From assembly GCA_019309945.1 (NCBI GenBank), contig JAFDFH010000055.1, positions 1 to 9,899 of the forward strand: a stretch of DNA of 9,899 nucleotides. Direction: 5' to 3'. Shown here piece after piece: positions 1 through 5,945 of the stretch. A program made the translations under genes and the position numbers. Source of the DNA: Deltaproteobacteria bacterium. Its GTDB lineage: Bacteria > Desulfobacterota > Desulfobacteria > Desulfobacterales > JAFDFH01. Under the pieces are notes generated by a model. It ran no database searches. It had not been told where the DNA came from and saw nothing but the letters and a program-made list of their open reading frames with translations. Numbering within the stretch: position 1 is the first letter of the stretch; each line of letters begins with the position of its first letter.

Positions 1-2
1 GA

Positions 3-34
3 AATAGCCCCGCTTAGGCGGGGCTATTTTTTTT
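3..34. terminator. Strong intrinsic terminator of the upstream gene, possibly bidirectional
   Basis: An 11-bp perfect stem (AATAGCCCCGC at 3-13 against GCGGGGCTATT at 18-28) closes a TTAG tetraloop and runs into eight T residues (27-34). This is a textbook Rho-independent terminator for + strand transcription entering from the left edge. A short A run at 2-4 gives weaker potential on the minus strand. The gene it ends lies outside the window, so the lipoprotein gene that follows must have its own promoter. Confidence 0.9.
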
Positions 35-84
35 GTCATTTCCGGGGTCCTGCACGGTGACCTTTGAAATATGTACCATTGCAA

Positions 85-114
85 TTGACTTTTCTCCAAA
101 TAAAGGTGTAAATA
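85..114 (+). promoter_or_regulatory. Candidate sigma-70-type promoter for the lipoprotein gene
   Basis: TTGACT (85-90) is followed after 18 bases by TAAATA (109-114), a fair match to -35 and -10 consensus in an A+T-rich stretch just after the terminator. The expected start near 121 would give a leader of about 75 bases. That leader contains a 7-bp inverted repeat (AAAGTTT at 137-143, AAACTTT at 154-160) that might be an operator or a weak hairpin. The call rests on motif match and position only. Confidence 0.45.
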
Positions 115-182
115 AAAGGATATGTAAAATTCAATCAAAGTTTCTGGAATTTTAAACTTTATCAGTTTTAACCAATGCACAC

Positions 183-188
183 AGGAGG
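183..188 (+). promoter_or_regulatory. Ribosome binding site that fixes the lipoprotein start
   Basis: AGGAGG at 183-188 sits seven bases before the ATG at 196. The upstream in-frame ATG at 175 has no such site and overlaps this leader. This favours the start at 196, which puts a normal basic N-terminus directly before the hydrophobic signal segment. Confidence 0.8.
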
Positions 189-195
189 TAAAATC

Positions 196-678
196 ATGGC
201 AAAAATAAGGAGAATGAAAATCGTTTCGACGTGTATGGGAATTATCGCCATCCTTTTTCTTTTAACGACAGGATGTTCCGGCCTAAAGTCGAAAGAAGGG
301 GGGGCTGAACCACAGGCCAAGCCGAAGGACGAGGGCCCCTCGCCTTTATATTATGATTTTGGAGATGTCCTTGTTCCCAGCGAGATGAAGGTGAACAAAA
401 AAACATCCTTTGTATATCAGACCGCCGGTTTTTCTTCAGGTGTTCTGGTCTTAAGCGGACGGATTGAGAGCAGCTCCTTATTTGCCTTTTTTGAAACCAA
501 CATGGTCAAAGATAACTGGAGAGCCGTAAGTTCATTTAAGTCCCCTCGCACGATCATGCTGTTCCAAAAGGAAAGCCGTTGGTGCGTGATTAGTATCACC
601 GACGGAGATTTCAAGACCCATGTAGAGATATGGGTTGCCCCTACCATCGGTGAATCGGTGACCGGACTGCTGAAATAG
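196..678 (+). CDS. Small predicted lipoprotein of unknown function
   Basis: I do not recognise a named family. The 160-residue product has a basic start (MAKIRRMK), a hydrophobic core at about residues 9-24 and a lipobox-like LLTTGCSG. Cys27 is the likely lipidated residue; Thr rather than Leu at -3 makes the box slightly atypical. A charged, Pro/Gly-rich linker (about 28-48) leads into a compact alpha/beta domain of about 110 residues. That domain includes DFGDVLVPSEM, a VYQTAGFSSGVLVLSGR strand pair, a FFETNMVKDNWRAVSSFK helix-strand unit and a final VEIWVAP strand. The product is probably anchored to the inner or outer membrane facing the periplasm. It is transcribed alone: a terminator lies upstream and a 507-base repeat-filled gap lies downstream. 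An in-frame ATG at 175 would add seven residues but lacks a ribosome binding site. The gene is surely real; its role is unknown. Confidence 0.85.
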   Translation: MAKIRRMKIVSTCMGIIAILFLLTTGCSGLKSKEGGAEPQAKPKDEGPSPLYYDFGDVLVPSEMKVNKKTSFVYQTAGFSSGVLVLSGRIESSSLFAFFETNMVKDNWRAVSSFKSPRTIMLFQKESRWCVISITDGDFKTHVEIWVAPTIGESVTGLLK

Positions 679-685
679 ACTGTTT

Positions 686-768
686 ACCGGCTTAAGCCGG
701 TTGGCCCGTTTGTCCGTTGCGCCCGTAAAAACGTTTCGCGACCAAAACCGGCAAACCGGCACACGGGC
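686..768. repeat. GC-rich REP-like hairpin cluster after the lipoprotein gene
   Basis: Starting eight bases after the stop codon is a perfect 16-bp palindrome, ACCGGCTTAAGCCGGT (686-701). Next is an imperfect inverted repeat whose outer arms are about 704-720 and 751-768, with a nested stem (GTTGCG against CGCGAC). The right part contains two tandem AAACCGGC octamers (745-752, 753-760) and a degenerate third (761-768). There is no T tract, so this is not a classic intrinsic terminator. It could still protect the mRNA 3' end or act as a weak stop. REP-like is inferred from structure; copies elsewhere were not checked. Confidence 0.5.
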
Positions 769-835
769 AAACCTCAGCCAGTCGAAGTGTGGCGACGCAT
801 TCAAGAGATTTTTGTAACCGTTCACGGCTTGAAAC

Positions 836-974
836 TTGAAATTGGAAAGTAGAAATTGGGGCGAGATGAAACGAGTTTAGGGGTTGGATGTCTACAAACT
901 GGCAGAAGAGTTAGCAGATATGGTCTGGCACAACCATGAAGGCCAAATTTCCAATTTCTATCTTCTAATTTCAA
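836..974. repeat. Inverted-repeat-bounded segment carrying a gene relic
   Basis: Two 24-base arms, 836-859 and 951-974, are near-perfect inverted copies (about three or four mismatches) built from TTGAAATT and AGAAATTGG words. They enclose about 90 bases, which include an in-frame fragment resembling the N-terminus of a four-helix-bundle protein. Arms of this A+T-rich kind around such a gene suggest a small mobile unit that has lost most of its interior. No clear target-site duplication is visible. Confidence 0.55.
866..940 (+). pseudogene. Relic of a four-helix-bundle (S23/23S rRNA intervening-sequence-type) protein gene
   Basis: Reading from ATG 866 gives MKRV, a TAG stop at 878-880, then GLDVYKLAEELADMVWHNHE in the same frame. 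The stretch LDVYKLAEELADMVW strongly resembles helix 1 of the four-helix-bundle family first seen in 23S rRNA intervening sequences (often labelled S23). Members usually run to about 115-130 residues; here about 25 remain before the reading frame enters the right inverted-repeat arm. It is therefore broken twice, by an in-frame amber codon and by loss of helices 2-4. The family assignment is from memory of the motif and is moderately sure. Real coding function is very unlikely. Confidence 0.55.
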
Positions 975-1018
975 CAAAAAGCACAAAAATAATCATTTAG
1001 GGTTTAGTCAATAATGAT

Positions 1019-1040
1019 GAATTCGTAAAAAGTCTGATTT
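1019..1040. repeat. Stray partial arm of the adjacent palindromic element family
   Basis: TTCGTAAAAAGT at 1022-1033 repeats exactly at 1048-1059 inside the left arm of the neighbouring element, 26 bases on. It looks like the terminus of a second, truncated copy, giving a nested or abutting arrangement. An 11-base direct repeat, GTCAATAATGA, occurs at 1007-1017 and again at 1164-1174 across the right end of the intact element. Confidence 0.5.
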
Positions 1041-1041
1041 A

Positions 1042-1166
1042 GACGGTTTCGTAAAAAGTTCAAATTCAAGGCGTGCAAGTTTTGTAACCATGAGGCGTAC
1101 TTATCGTACGTTGAATGATTGCGAAATGCAGCACAACGCAGAAGTTGGACTTTTTACGAGACCGTC
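1042..1166. mobile_element. 125-bp palindromic MITE-like element upstream of coaBC
   Basis: Terminal inverted repeats of 22 bases (1042-1063 and 1145-1166) share GACGGTYTCGTAAAAAGTYCAA with two mismatches. The centre is a small hairpin, CGTAC-TTATC-GTACG (1096-1110), at the midpoint of the whole unit. No open reading frame lies inside, so it fits a non-autonomous miniature element. Its right end is 19 bases before the coaBC start, so it forms most of the leader DNA of that gene and could affect its transcription or mRNA structure. The sequence shows the structure directly; mobility is inferred. Confidence 0.75.
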
Positions 1167-1185
1167 AATAATGAGTTGGTAACTT

Positions 1186-2406
1186 ATGAAGACCCATATG
1201 ACCGCTAAAAATATCGTGCTCGGCGTATGTGGCGGCATCGCCGCCTACAAAAGTGTTGAGCTTTTGCGGCTTCTCAAAAAACAGGGGGCCAGTGTCAGGG
1301 TTATTATGACCCAAAATGCCCGGGCCTTTGTCGGCCCGTTAACCTTCGAGGCCTTATCCGGCCAGGCGGTCTGCACCGGTCTGTTTGAAAAAGGAGAGGA
1401 TGCTTCCATACGGCATATTGACTGGGCGCAAGCGTCCGACGCCGTCGTGATTGCCCCGGCAACCGCCAATATAATCGGGAAACTCGCCGGCGGTATCGCT
1501 GATGACGCCCTGAGTACATTTATACTGGCTGTAATATCTCCGGTGATCATTTGTCCATCGATGAATATCCATATGTATGAAAGCAAAGCGGTTCAAAGGA
1601 ATCTTGAGATACTCAGAGCCGATGGATATTCCATCCTGAACCCGGAATCCGGAGAACTTGCATGTGGTACAACCGGTCCCGGCCGCCTTCCCGAGCCGGA
1701 AGTTATTATGGACCGACTGTTATACTGCCTTGCACCCAAAGACCTGATCGGTAAACAAGTGATCGTCACCGCAGGTCCTACCCAGGAGCCGATCGATCCG
1801 GTCCGGTTTATCAGCAATCCTTCTTCGGGAAAGATGGGATACGCGATTGCAAGGGCTGCAGCGCAAAGGGGCGGGACCGTTACCCTGATCACAGGACCAA
1901 CGAACCTTCCCGATCCGACCGGCGTCACCATGATGCGGGTCCGGACGGCCCGGGAGATGGCCAAAGCCGTGTTTGATCAGATCGACGAGTCCCACATCAT
2001 TATTAAGACCGCCGCCGTTTCCGATTTCAGGCCACACAAGGAGGCAAGTCAGAAGATTAAGAAAGAAGAAGATGAAATGACTTTGCTTTTAAAGAAAAAT
2101 CCGGATATTTTAAAAGAAGTCGGCCGGAGAAAAAAAAATGACCACATCCTGGTCGGGTTTGCGGCGGAAACCGAAGATCTTGGGAAAAACGCAGGGAAGA
2201 AACTTGCAGAGAAAAATCTTGAAATAATTGTGGGAAACCTTGTGGATCATCCCCAATACGGTTTCGGTTCAGATTTCAACAAGGTAACCTTTTTTTACAA
2301 AGACGGAACAAAAGAACCTTTAGCGCCAATGGAAAAAGATGCGGTCGCCCATATTCTGCTGGATCGAATCGTCGAACGGTATCTGGAGGCGTCGAATACC
2401 CTATAA
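1186..2406 (+). CDS. coaBC: Bifunctional phosphopantothenoylcysteine decarboxylase / phosphopantothenate-cysteine ligase
   Basis: It makes 4'-phosphopantetheine from phosphopantothenate in two steps of coenzyme A synthesis: cysteine ligation using CTP (CoaB), then FMN-dependent decarboxylation (CoaC), in the cytosol. The CoaC domain (about 8-180) has GVCGGIAAYK, the catalytic His77 in IRHIDW, PATAN (91-95), PSMNIHMYE around Asn127, and Cys160 in the GELACGTTGPGR flap. The CoaB domain (about 190-400) has TAGPTQEPIDPVRFISNP (195-212) with Asn211, SSGKMG, AAVSDFRP (276-283) and GFAAET (324-329). At 406 residues it is full length. ATG 1186 is used; ATG 1198 (residue 5) is also possible, and neither has a good ribosome binding site. 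A palindromic element lies directly upstream. It is the first gene of the tight run coaBC-udg-nfeD. Confidence 0.96.
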   Translation: MKTHMTAKNIVLGVCGGIAAYKSVELLRLLKKQGASVRVIMTQNARAFVGPLTFEALSGQAVCTGLFEKGEDASIRHIDWAQASDAVVIAPATANIIGKLAGGIADDALSTFILAVISPVIICPSMNIHMYESKAVQRNLEILRADGYSILNPESGELACGTTGPGRLPEPEVIMDRLLYCLAPKDLIGKQVIVTAGPTQEPIDPVRFISNPSSGKMGYAIARAAAQRGGTVTLITGPTNLPDPTGVTMMRVRTAREMAKAVFDQIDESHIIIKTAAVSDFRPHKEASQKIKKEEDEMTLLLKKNPDILKEVGRRKKNDHILVGFAAETEDLGKNAGKKLAEKNLEIIVGNLVDHPQYGFGSDFNKVTFFYKDGTKEPLAPMEKDAVAHILLDRIVERYLEASNTL

Positions 2407-2418
2407 AACAATGATAGA

Positions 2419-3180
2419 ATGACCCAGTTTCAAAACGTTTCAGTTTATTCTGTGCTCACCATGTCCAATAATCGCATCAAGGCAGGTAGAGAGAATCTTT
2501 ATGCTGCCATTGAAGAAATCGACACCACGTTACGATTTCTTGCCTCAAGAGGGTGCCGGGGATTTGATTGCTCGGTTGAAAGCCTTGAAACGATCCAGGG
2601 TTGGGGGTGCCGTCCGGCCAGTTCGATTGAGACGCTGGAAGCCATCCGGGCCGACCTCGGCGACTGTCACCGTTGCGGACTTTCAAAGAGCCGCAAAAAC
2701 ATTGTATTCGGTTCCGGGGATCCGAAGGCCAGGCTTGTATTTGTCGGCGAAGGACCGGGACATGAGGAGGATCAAAAGGGGGAGCCCTTTGTGGGCGCTG
2801 CGGGTCAGTTGTTGACGCGGATCATCCAGTCCATTCAGCTAACCCGCGAACAGGTCTATATCTGTAACATCATCAAGTGCCGTCCCCCGCAAAACAGAAA
2901 CCCGATGCCTGAGGAGATAACGACCTGTGTACCTTTTTTAATGCGCCAGATTGAAACCATAAAACCGGAATTTATCTGTGCGCTGGGAGCTTTTGCCGCC
3001 CAGACACTTCTTGAATCAAAAGACCCCATCTCCCGGCTCCGGGGGCGTTTTCATGCGTACCGGGGAATGAACGTTTTGCCGACCTACCATCCGGCCTACC
3101 TTCTTCGTAACCCGGATAAAAAGCGGGATGTCTGGGGGGATATGAAAATGTTGATGAGGGGAATGAAGGGAACCCAATGA
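2419..3180 (+). CDS. Family-4 uracil-DNA glycosylase with a [4Fe-4S] cluster
   Basis: It removes uracil from DNA, starting base excision repair of deaminated cytosine or misincorporated dUMP. The catalytic domain (about 80-250) has GEGPG (110-114), then EDQKGEPFVGAAGQLL, NIIKCRPPQNRNP (150-162) and the YHPAYLLR motif with His224. Four cysteines suited to the cluster are Cys83 and Cys86 (CHRC), Cys154 and Cys170. The 16-residue spacing of the last pair agrees with what I recall of the Thermus enzyme. About 80 residues precede the domain and are poorly conserved in general. No strong ribosome binding site is seen at ATG 2419, and ATG 2461 (residue 15) is an alternative. The gene starts 12 bases after coaBC, and its stop overlaps the nfeD start as ATGA, implying translational coupling. 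Some databases call such proteins DNA polymerase-related; the motifs here are those of the glycosylase. Confidence 0.93.
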   Translation: MTQFQNVSVYSVLTMSNNRIKAGRENLYAAIEEIDTTLRFLASRGCRGFDCSVESLETIQGWGCRPASSIETLEAIRADLGDCHRCGLSKSRKNIVFGSGDPKARLVFVGEGPGHEEDQKGEPFVGAAGQLLTRIIQSIQLTREQVYICNIIKCRPPQNRNPMPEEITTCVPFLMRQIETIKPEFICALGAFAAQTLLESKDPISRLRGRFHAYRGMNVLPTYHPAYLLRNPDKKRDVWGDMKMLMRGMKGTQ

Positions 3181-4472
3181 AAAAATATATCCGCTTGCTT
3201 TTAAGCCTTGTACTGTTTTTATTCTGCTGTGCCGGTACCGGCATGGCGGCTAAAAACGAGGTCTATGTTATCAGGGTGGCAGATCCCATAGGCCCGGGTG
3301 TGGCTGATTTTCTGAAAAGCGGCCTTCAGAAGGCATCGAATGAAGATGTTGCCTGCATTATTATCGAGCTTGACACCCCCGGGGGCCTTGCGGAGTCCAT
3401 GCGTACGATAGTCAAAGCTATATTAGCATGCCGGGTCCCTGTCGTCGTTTATGTAGCGCCAAGCGGGGCCAGGGCGGCTTCCGCCGGCGTTATGATTACC
3501 ATAGCGGCGGACATTGCCGCCATGGCGCCGGGAACAAATATTGGAGCGGCCCACCCTGTAGGAAGCGGGGGCAAAGAGATCAGCAAGACCATGTCCGAAA
3601 AAGTGACAAACGATATGGTGGCCCATGTAAAGAGCATCGCCAAAAAACGGGGAAGAAACGTGGAATGGGTGGAAAAGGCTGTTCGTGAGAGCGTATCCGT
3701 CACTGAAACTGAAGCTTTGGAAGAGAATATCATTGATCTGGTGGCCGAAGACATGGATGACCTCATCCGGCAAATAAACGGCCGTAAAGTCGAAGGCAAA
3801 GGAGCGCTTCAGCTCAGTGATGTCAAAATGAAAATACTGGAAGAAAGCCTGCGAACCAAAATCTTAAAAACCATTAGCGATCCCAATATTGCGTATATTC
3901 TGATGATGATCGGGCTCGCCGGCCTGTATTTTGAGCTGTCCCATCCGGGTGCAATTTTCCCGGGAGTGATCGGGGGAATTTCGATCATTTTAGCATTTTT
4001 TGCGTTTCAGACGCTTCCGGTCAATTATGCCGGGATTCTACTGATCATCCTGGCCATTATCTTTTTTATTATGGAGATGAAAATTACCAGTTACGGGCTT
4101 CTCAGCATTGCAGGGATTGCTTCGCTTTTACTGGGTTCGATCATGTTGTTCGAAGGTGAAAGCTCGGGATTGAGCCTTTCATGGCGTGTCTTGATACCAA
4201 CCGTAACTTTGGTCTCAGGATTCTTTGTGGTGGTTGCCGGCCTGGTCTTTAGATCTCAAATTTCACAACCAAGGACAGGCGCCAAGGGTCTCATTGGTGA
4301 AACCGGAGTGGTAAAAAAGGATCTCATGCCCGAGGGTAAGGTGTTTGTTCACGGTGAGCTGTGGAAGGCAACTTCAAAAGTACCTTTAAGCGAGGGTGAC
4401 AAAGTTCGGGTGGTCAATGTGGTGAATCTGGTACTCGATGTCGAGCCGGCGGTTGGTGAAACAAACGGCTGA
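3177..4472 (+). CDS. nfeD: NfeD-type membrane-bound ClpP-class serine protease
   Basis: A long-form NfeD protein of 431 residues. It has a signal peptide (about 1-24, ending near GMAAKN), a ClpP-like protease domain (about 28-225), four or five membrane helices (about 238-252, 258-280, 284-300, 305-324, 336-358) and a C-terminal OB-fold (about 366-425). In the archaeal homologue the active site is a Ser-Lys dyad; the matching residues here are Ser102 in RAASAGV and Lys142 in SEKVTNDM. LDTPGG (65-70) is the conserved oxyanion-side loop. The protease faces the periplasm and is thought to cut the hydrophobic tail of its slipin partner. It overlaps the glycosylase stop by four bases, with AAGGGAA as ribosome binding site. 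Slipin follows on the same strand, but 371 bases away because repeats fill the gap. Confidence 0.94.
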   Translation: MKKYIRLLLSLVLFLFCCAGTGMAAKNEVYVIRVADPIGPGVADFLKSGLQKASNEDVACIIIELDTPGGLAESMRTIVKAILACRVPVVVYVAPSGARAASAGVMITIAADIAAMAPGTNIGAAHPVGSGGKEISKTMSEKVTNDMVAHVKSIAKKRGRNVEWVEKAVRESVSVTETEALEENIIDLVAEDMDDLIRQINGRKVEGKGALQLSDVKMKILEESLRTKILKTISDPNIAYILMMIGLAGLYFELSHPGAIFPGVIGGISIILAFFAFQTLPVNYAGILLIILAIIFFIMEMKITSYGLLSIAGIASLLLGSIMLFEGESSGLSLSWRVLIPTVTLVSGFFVVVAGLVFRSQISQPRTGAKGLIGETGVVKKDLMPEGKVFVHGELWKATSKVPLSEGDKVRVVNVVNLVLDVEPAVGETNG

Positions 4473-4482
4473 TTGGCCGGCG

Positions 4483-4727
4483 GGCCCGCTATGCCATCCG
4501 GTAATTTTTCCAATACGGCCAAAACTTGCCGTTAAGGGCGCCTAACAGTGACCCGCGCACGGGATCTAAAATGAGTGTGTTGCTTAGCACAAATAGGCTG
4601 CAATCAACAATTCATACAGTTCGGGTCACTGTAAGCCGCCCTAAACAACTTCAAACAGTTGGCCGTATTGAAAAAATTACCGGATGACTCCGCTTGTATG
4701 CTTAACCATAAGTTTTTGAGAAGTTAC
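4483..4727. repeat. ~245-bp imperfect palindrome, copy A, between nfeD and slipin
   Basis: The core 4495-4686 is a long imperfect palindrome. Its outer 26-base arms (4495-4520 and 4661-4686) differ at one position. Inner arms pair ACAGTGACCCG (4545-4555) with CGGGTCACTGT (4622-4632). A second copy at 5946-6216 matches with roughly 28 differences over 247 aligned bases by hand count, and homology runs on to 4727, past the palindrome. The left end stops about 10 bases after the nfeD stop, and the GTAACTTCTC terminus found in copy B is absent here, so copy A is left-truncated. It has no coding capacity; a short ORF across it is spurious. It may form a large cruciform or RNA stem and weaken nfeD-to-slipin readthrough. 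Confidence 0.85.
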
Positions 4728-4809
4728 GATAATAACCACTTAACCACTCAACTATTTGGCTGCTTAACGAGGTCTGGATTACATCAAAATTTGGAGTTAA
4801 GAAATATTA
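4728..4809. other. A+T-rich spacer with no recognised feature
   Basis: Between the end of palindrome copy A and the solitary repeat arm lie about 80 A+T-rich bases containing a TTAACCACT-like doublet near 4739-4748. No gene, hairpin with a T tract or convincing promoter was seen, although a slipin promoter here cannot be excluded. Confidence 0.4.
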
Positions 4810-4829
4810 GACTTTTTACGAAGGTCTCA
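4810..4829. repeat. Solitary arm of the GTAAAAAGTC palindromic element family
   Basis: GACTTTTTACGAAGGTCTC at 4810-4828 shares the 12-base core GACTTTTTACGA with the right arm of the element at 1042-1166 (core at 1148-1159 there). No partner arm is visible nearby, so it looks like a solo remnant. It lies two bases before the slipin ribosome binding site, in the mRNA leader. Confidence 0.5.
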
Positions 4830-4830
4830 C

Positions 4831-4839
4831 AAAGGAGGG
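4831..4839 (+). promoter_or_regulatory. Strong ribosome binding site of slipin
   Basis: AAAGGAGGG ends four bases before ATG 4844, a near-perfect Shine-Dalgarno match at close spacing. It fixes the start of slipin and contrasts with the weak sites of coaBC, xerC and hslU in this window, suggesting high translation of slipin. Confidence 0.85.
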
Positions 4840-4843
4840 TAAC

Positions 4844-5614
4844 ATGTATACTGCTATTGCGATCATTGTCCTTGTTATTTTTTTCTTATCCTCGGCTATA
4901 CGCATTTTAAACGAATATGAACGCGGAGTGATCTTCAGGCTTGGACGGGTTATTAATTCAAAAGGACCGGGACTTATCATCCTCATTCCAATCGTGGATA
5001 AAATGGTGAAAGTCAGCCTGAGACTTGTTGCCATGGATGTGGACCCCCAGGACGTTATTACCCGGGATAATGTTTCGGTAAAGGTCAACGCCGTTATCTA
5101 TTTCAGAGTCATTGAGCCGGTTAAAGCGATCATTGAAGTGGAAAATTACACCTATGCCATGTCCCAACTGGCTCAGACAACACTAAGGAGTGTATGTGGT
5201 CAGGCGGAGCTTGATGAACTTCTGTCAGCGAGGGAAAAAATCAATACTCAGCTTCAGGAAATACTCGATACCCATACGGATCCGTGGGGCATAAAGGTTG
5301 CAACGGTGGAACTCAAACACATTGATCTACCGTCGGAAATGCAGCGAGCTATGGCCAAGCAGGCTGAGGCTGAGAGAGAACGCCGGGCCAAGATCATTAA
5401 TGCGGAAGGTGAATATCAGGCTGCCGATCGGCTGGCTGAGGCCGCGGAAATTATTAGCAAACACCCCATGGCGCTTCAGCTCAGATATCTCCAGACCATG
5501 CGTGAGATGTCCGCCGAAAACAACACCACAACGATTTTCCCGTTCCCCATTGAGCTTTTCAGACCGCTCATGAAATTCATGGATGTACAGGGTAAAAAGG
5601 AGAATGACAAATAG
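4844..5614 (+). CDS. Slipin / stomatin-like SPFH-domain membrane protein
   Basis: A 256-residue SPFH (band 7) protein. It has one N-terminal membrane helix (about 2-18), then the stomatin signature NEYERGVIFRLGRV (23-36), KGPGLIILIPIVDKM, and LVAMDVDPQDVITRDNVSVKV (61-81). An Ala/Glu-rich coiled coil (about 163-205, with AKQAEAERERRAKIINAEGE) drives oligomerisation. The C-terminal TTTIFPFPIELF is the hydrophobic segment that NfeD-type proteases cleave in archaeal pairs. It likely forms large membrane-microdomain rings and works with NfeD encoded upstream. The gene is full length with a strong ribosome binding site. Repeats occupy both sides: a palindrome copy and a solo arm upstream, and another palindrome whose left arm begins inside the TAG stop codon. 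Separate transcription from nfeD is possible. Confidence 0.94.
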   Translation: MYTAIAIIVLVIFFLSSAIRILNEYERGVIFRLGRVINSKGPGLIILIPIVDKMVKVSLRLVAMDVDPQDVITRDNVSVKVNAVIYFRVIEPVKAIIEVENYTYAMSQLAQTTLRSVCGQAELDELLSAREKINTQLQEILDTHTDPWGIKVATVELKHIDLPSEMQRAMAKQAEAERERRAKIINAEGEYQAADRLAEAAEIISKHPMALQLRYLQTMREMSAENNTTTIFPFPIELFRPLMKFMDVQGKKENDK

Positions 5615-5770
5615 TGCCCATCCCGAAACGGTCTTTTTGCCCGATCTCGGCGTTATGCTCAAAATTTTATCCTCGGAATATCAACTAGATGCCTGTGGTA
5701 AAATTTTTCGCAGGCCCCACGGGCCGGAGGCTTGATCGCGAACAAAAATCCTCGTTTCTGGACGGACACT
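5613..5770. repeat. 158-bp imperfect palindrome beginning in the slipin stop codon
   Basis: The left arm (about 5613-5646: AGTGCCCATCCCGAAACG, then a CTTTTTG block) pairs imperfectly with the right arm (about 5734-5770, ending TTTCTGGACGGACACT). An inner pair, AAAATTTTA (about 5661-5669) against TAAAATTTT (about 5699-5707), closes a smaller loop. A GGCCC-CAC-GGGCC hairpin lies near 5713-5725. No ORF of its own fits, and a minus-strand ORF across it lacks gene character. It is a different family from the palindromes at 4483 and 5946. It may serve as the 3' end structure of slipin mRNA. The mobile-repeat call is inferred from architecture. Confidence 0.6.
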
Positions 5771-5778
5771 AAATAGTA

Positions 5779-5808
5779 TTGACATGATGGAAAGAAATAG
5801 TTTATCAA
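5779..5808 (+). promoter_or_regulatory. Candidate sigma-70-type promoter with no gene directly downstream
   Basis: A perfect TTGACA (5779-5784) is followed by TTTATCAAAT (5801-5810), giving TTTATC, TTATCA or TATCAA as -10 at 16-18 base spacing. The nearest downstream coding start is 6260, beyond a strong terminator at 5868-5903, so its likely product is a short untranslated RNA. Confidence 0.45.
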
Positions 5809-5814
5809 ATCGAT

Positions 5815-5903
5815 TTTCGTATTTGGTATTTTGTTTGAAATAACCCATAACACTGATTCAGAAGATCAGCGGGGGCCCTGGCGCCTCCGCTTGTGGTTTT
5901 TTT
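5815..5903 (+). ncRNA. Candidate small RNA of about 90 nt
   Basis: Between the promoter-like pair and a strong intrinsic terminator lie about 90 bases with no convincing reading frame. The 3' half can form two adjacent hairpins: CTGAT/ATCAG (5853-5857 with 5865-5869) and the 9-bp terminator stem (5868-5891). The A+T-rich 5' half would stay largely single-stranded. This promoter, short body and T-tract layout is typical of a bacterial sRNA. I recognise no known RNA family. The start point is inferred from the promoter. Confidence 0.35.
5868..5903 (+). terminator. Intrinsic terminator downstream of slipin
   Basis: A 9-bp GC-rich stem (5868-5876 AGCGGGGGC against 5883-5891 GCCTCCGCT, one G-U pair) has a 6-base loop. 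A short spacer then leads to seven T residues (5897-5903). It would end either slipin readthrough transcripts (254 bases after the slipin stop) or the candidate small RNA started near 5815. Confidence 0.75.
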
Positions 5904-5945
5904 CGGACATTCATACCTCTAAAAAATTTCGGGTCACAATAAATG

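Noticed and set aside
532..825. 97-residue minus strand ORF over the lipoprotein 3' end and repeat cluster
   Set aside because: It crosses the REP-like palindromes and lies antisense to a better-supported gene; the sequence looks random.
4659..4910. 83-residue + strand ORF between nfeD and slipin
   Set aside because: It starts in the right arm of palindrome copy A, runs through noncoding spacer and overlaps the slipin start in another frame. Its peptide has no domain character, and slipin has the strong ribosome binding site.
5659..5853. 64-residue minus strand ORF
   Set aside because: It is mostly the translated 158-bp palindrome, plus A+T-rich DNA overlapping the candidate promoter. There is no start signal and no recognisable domain.
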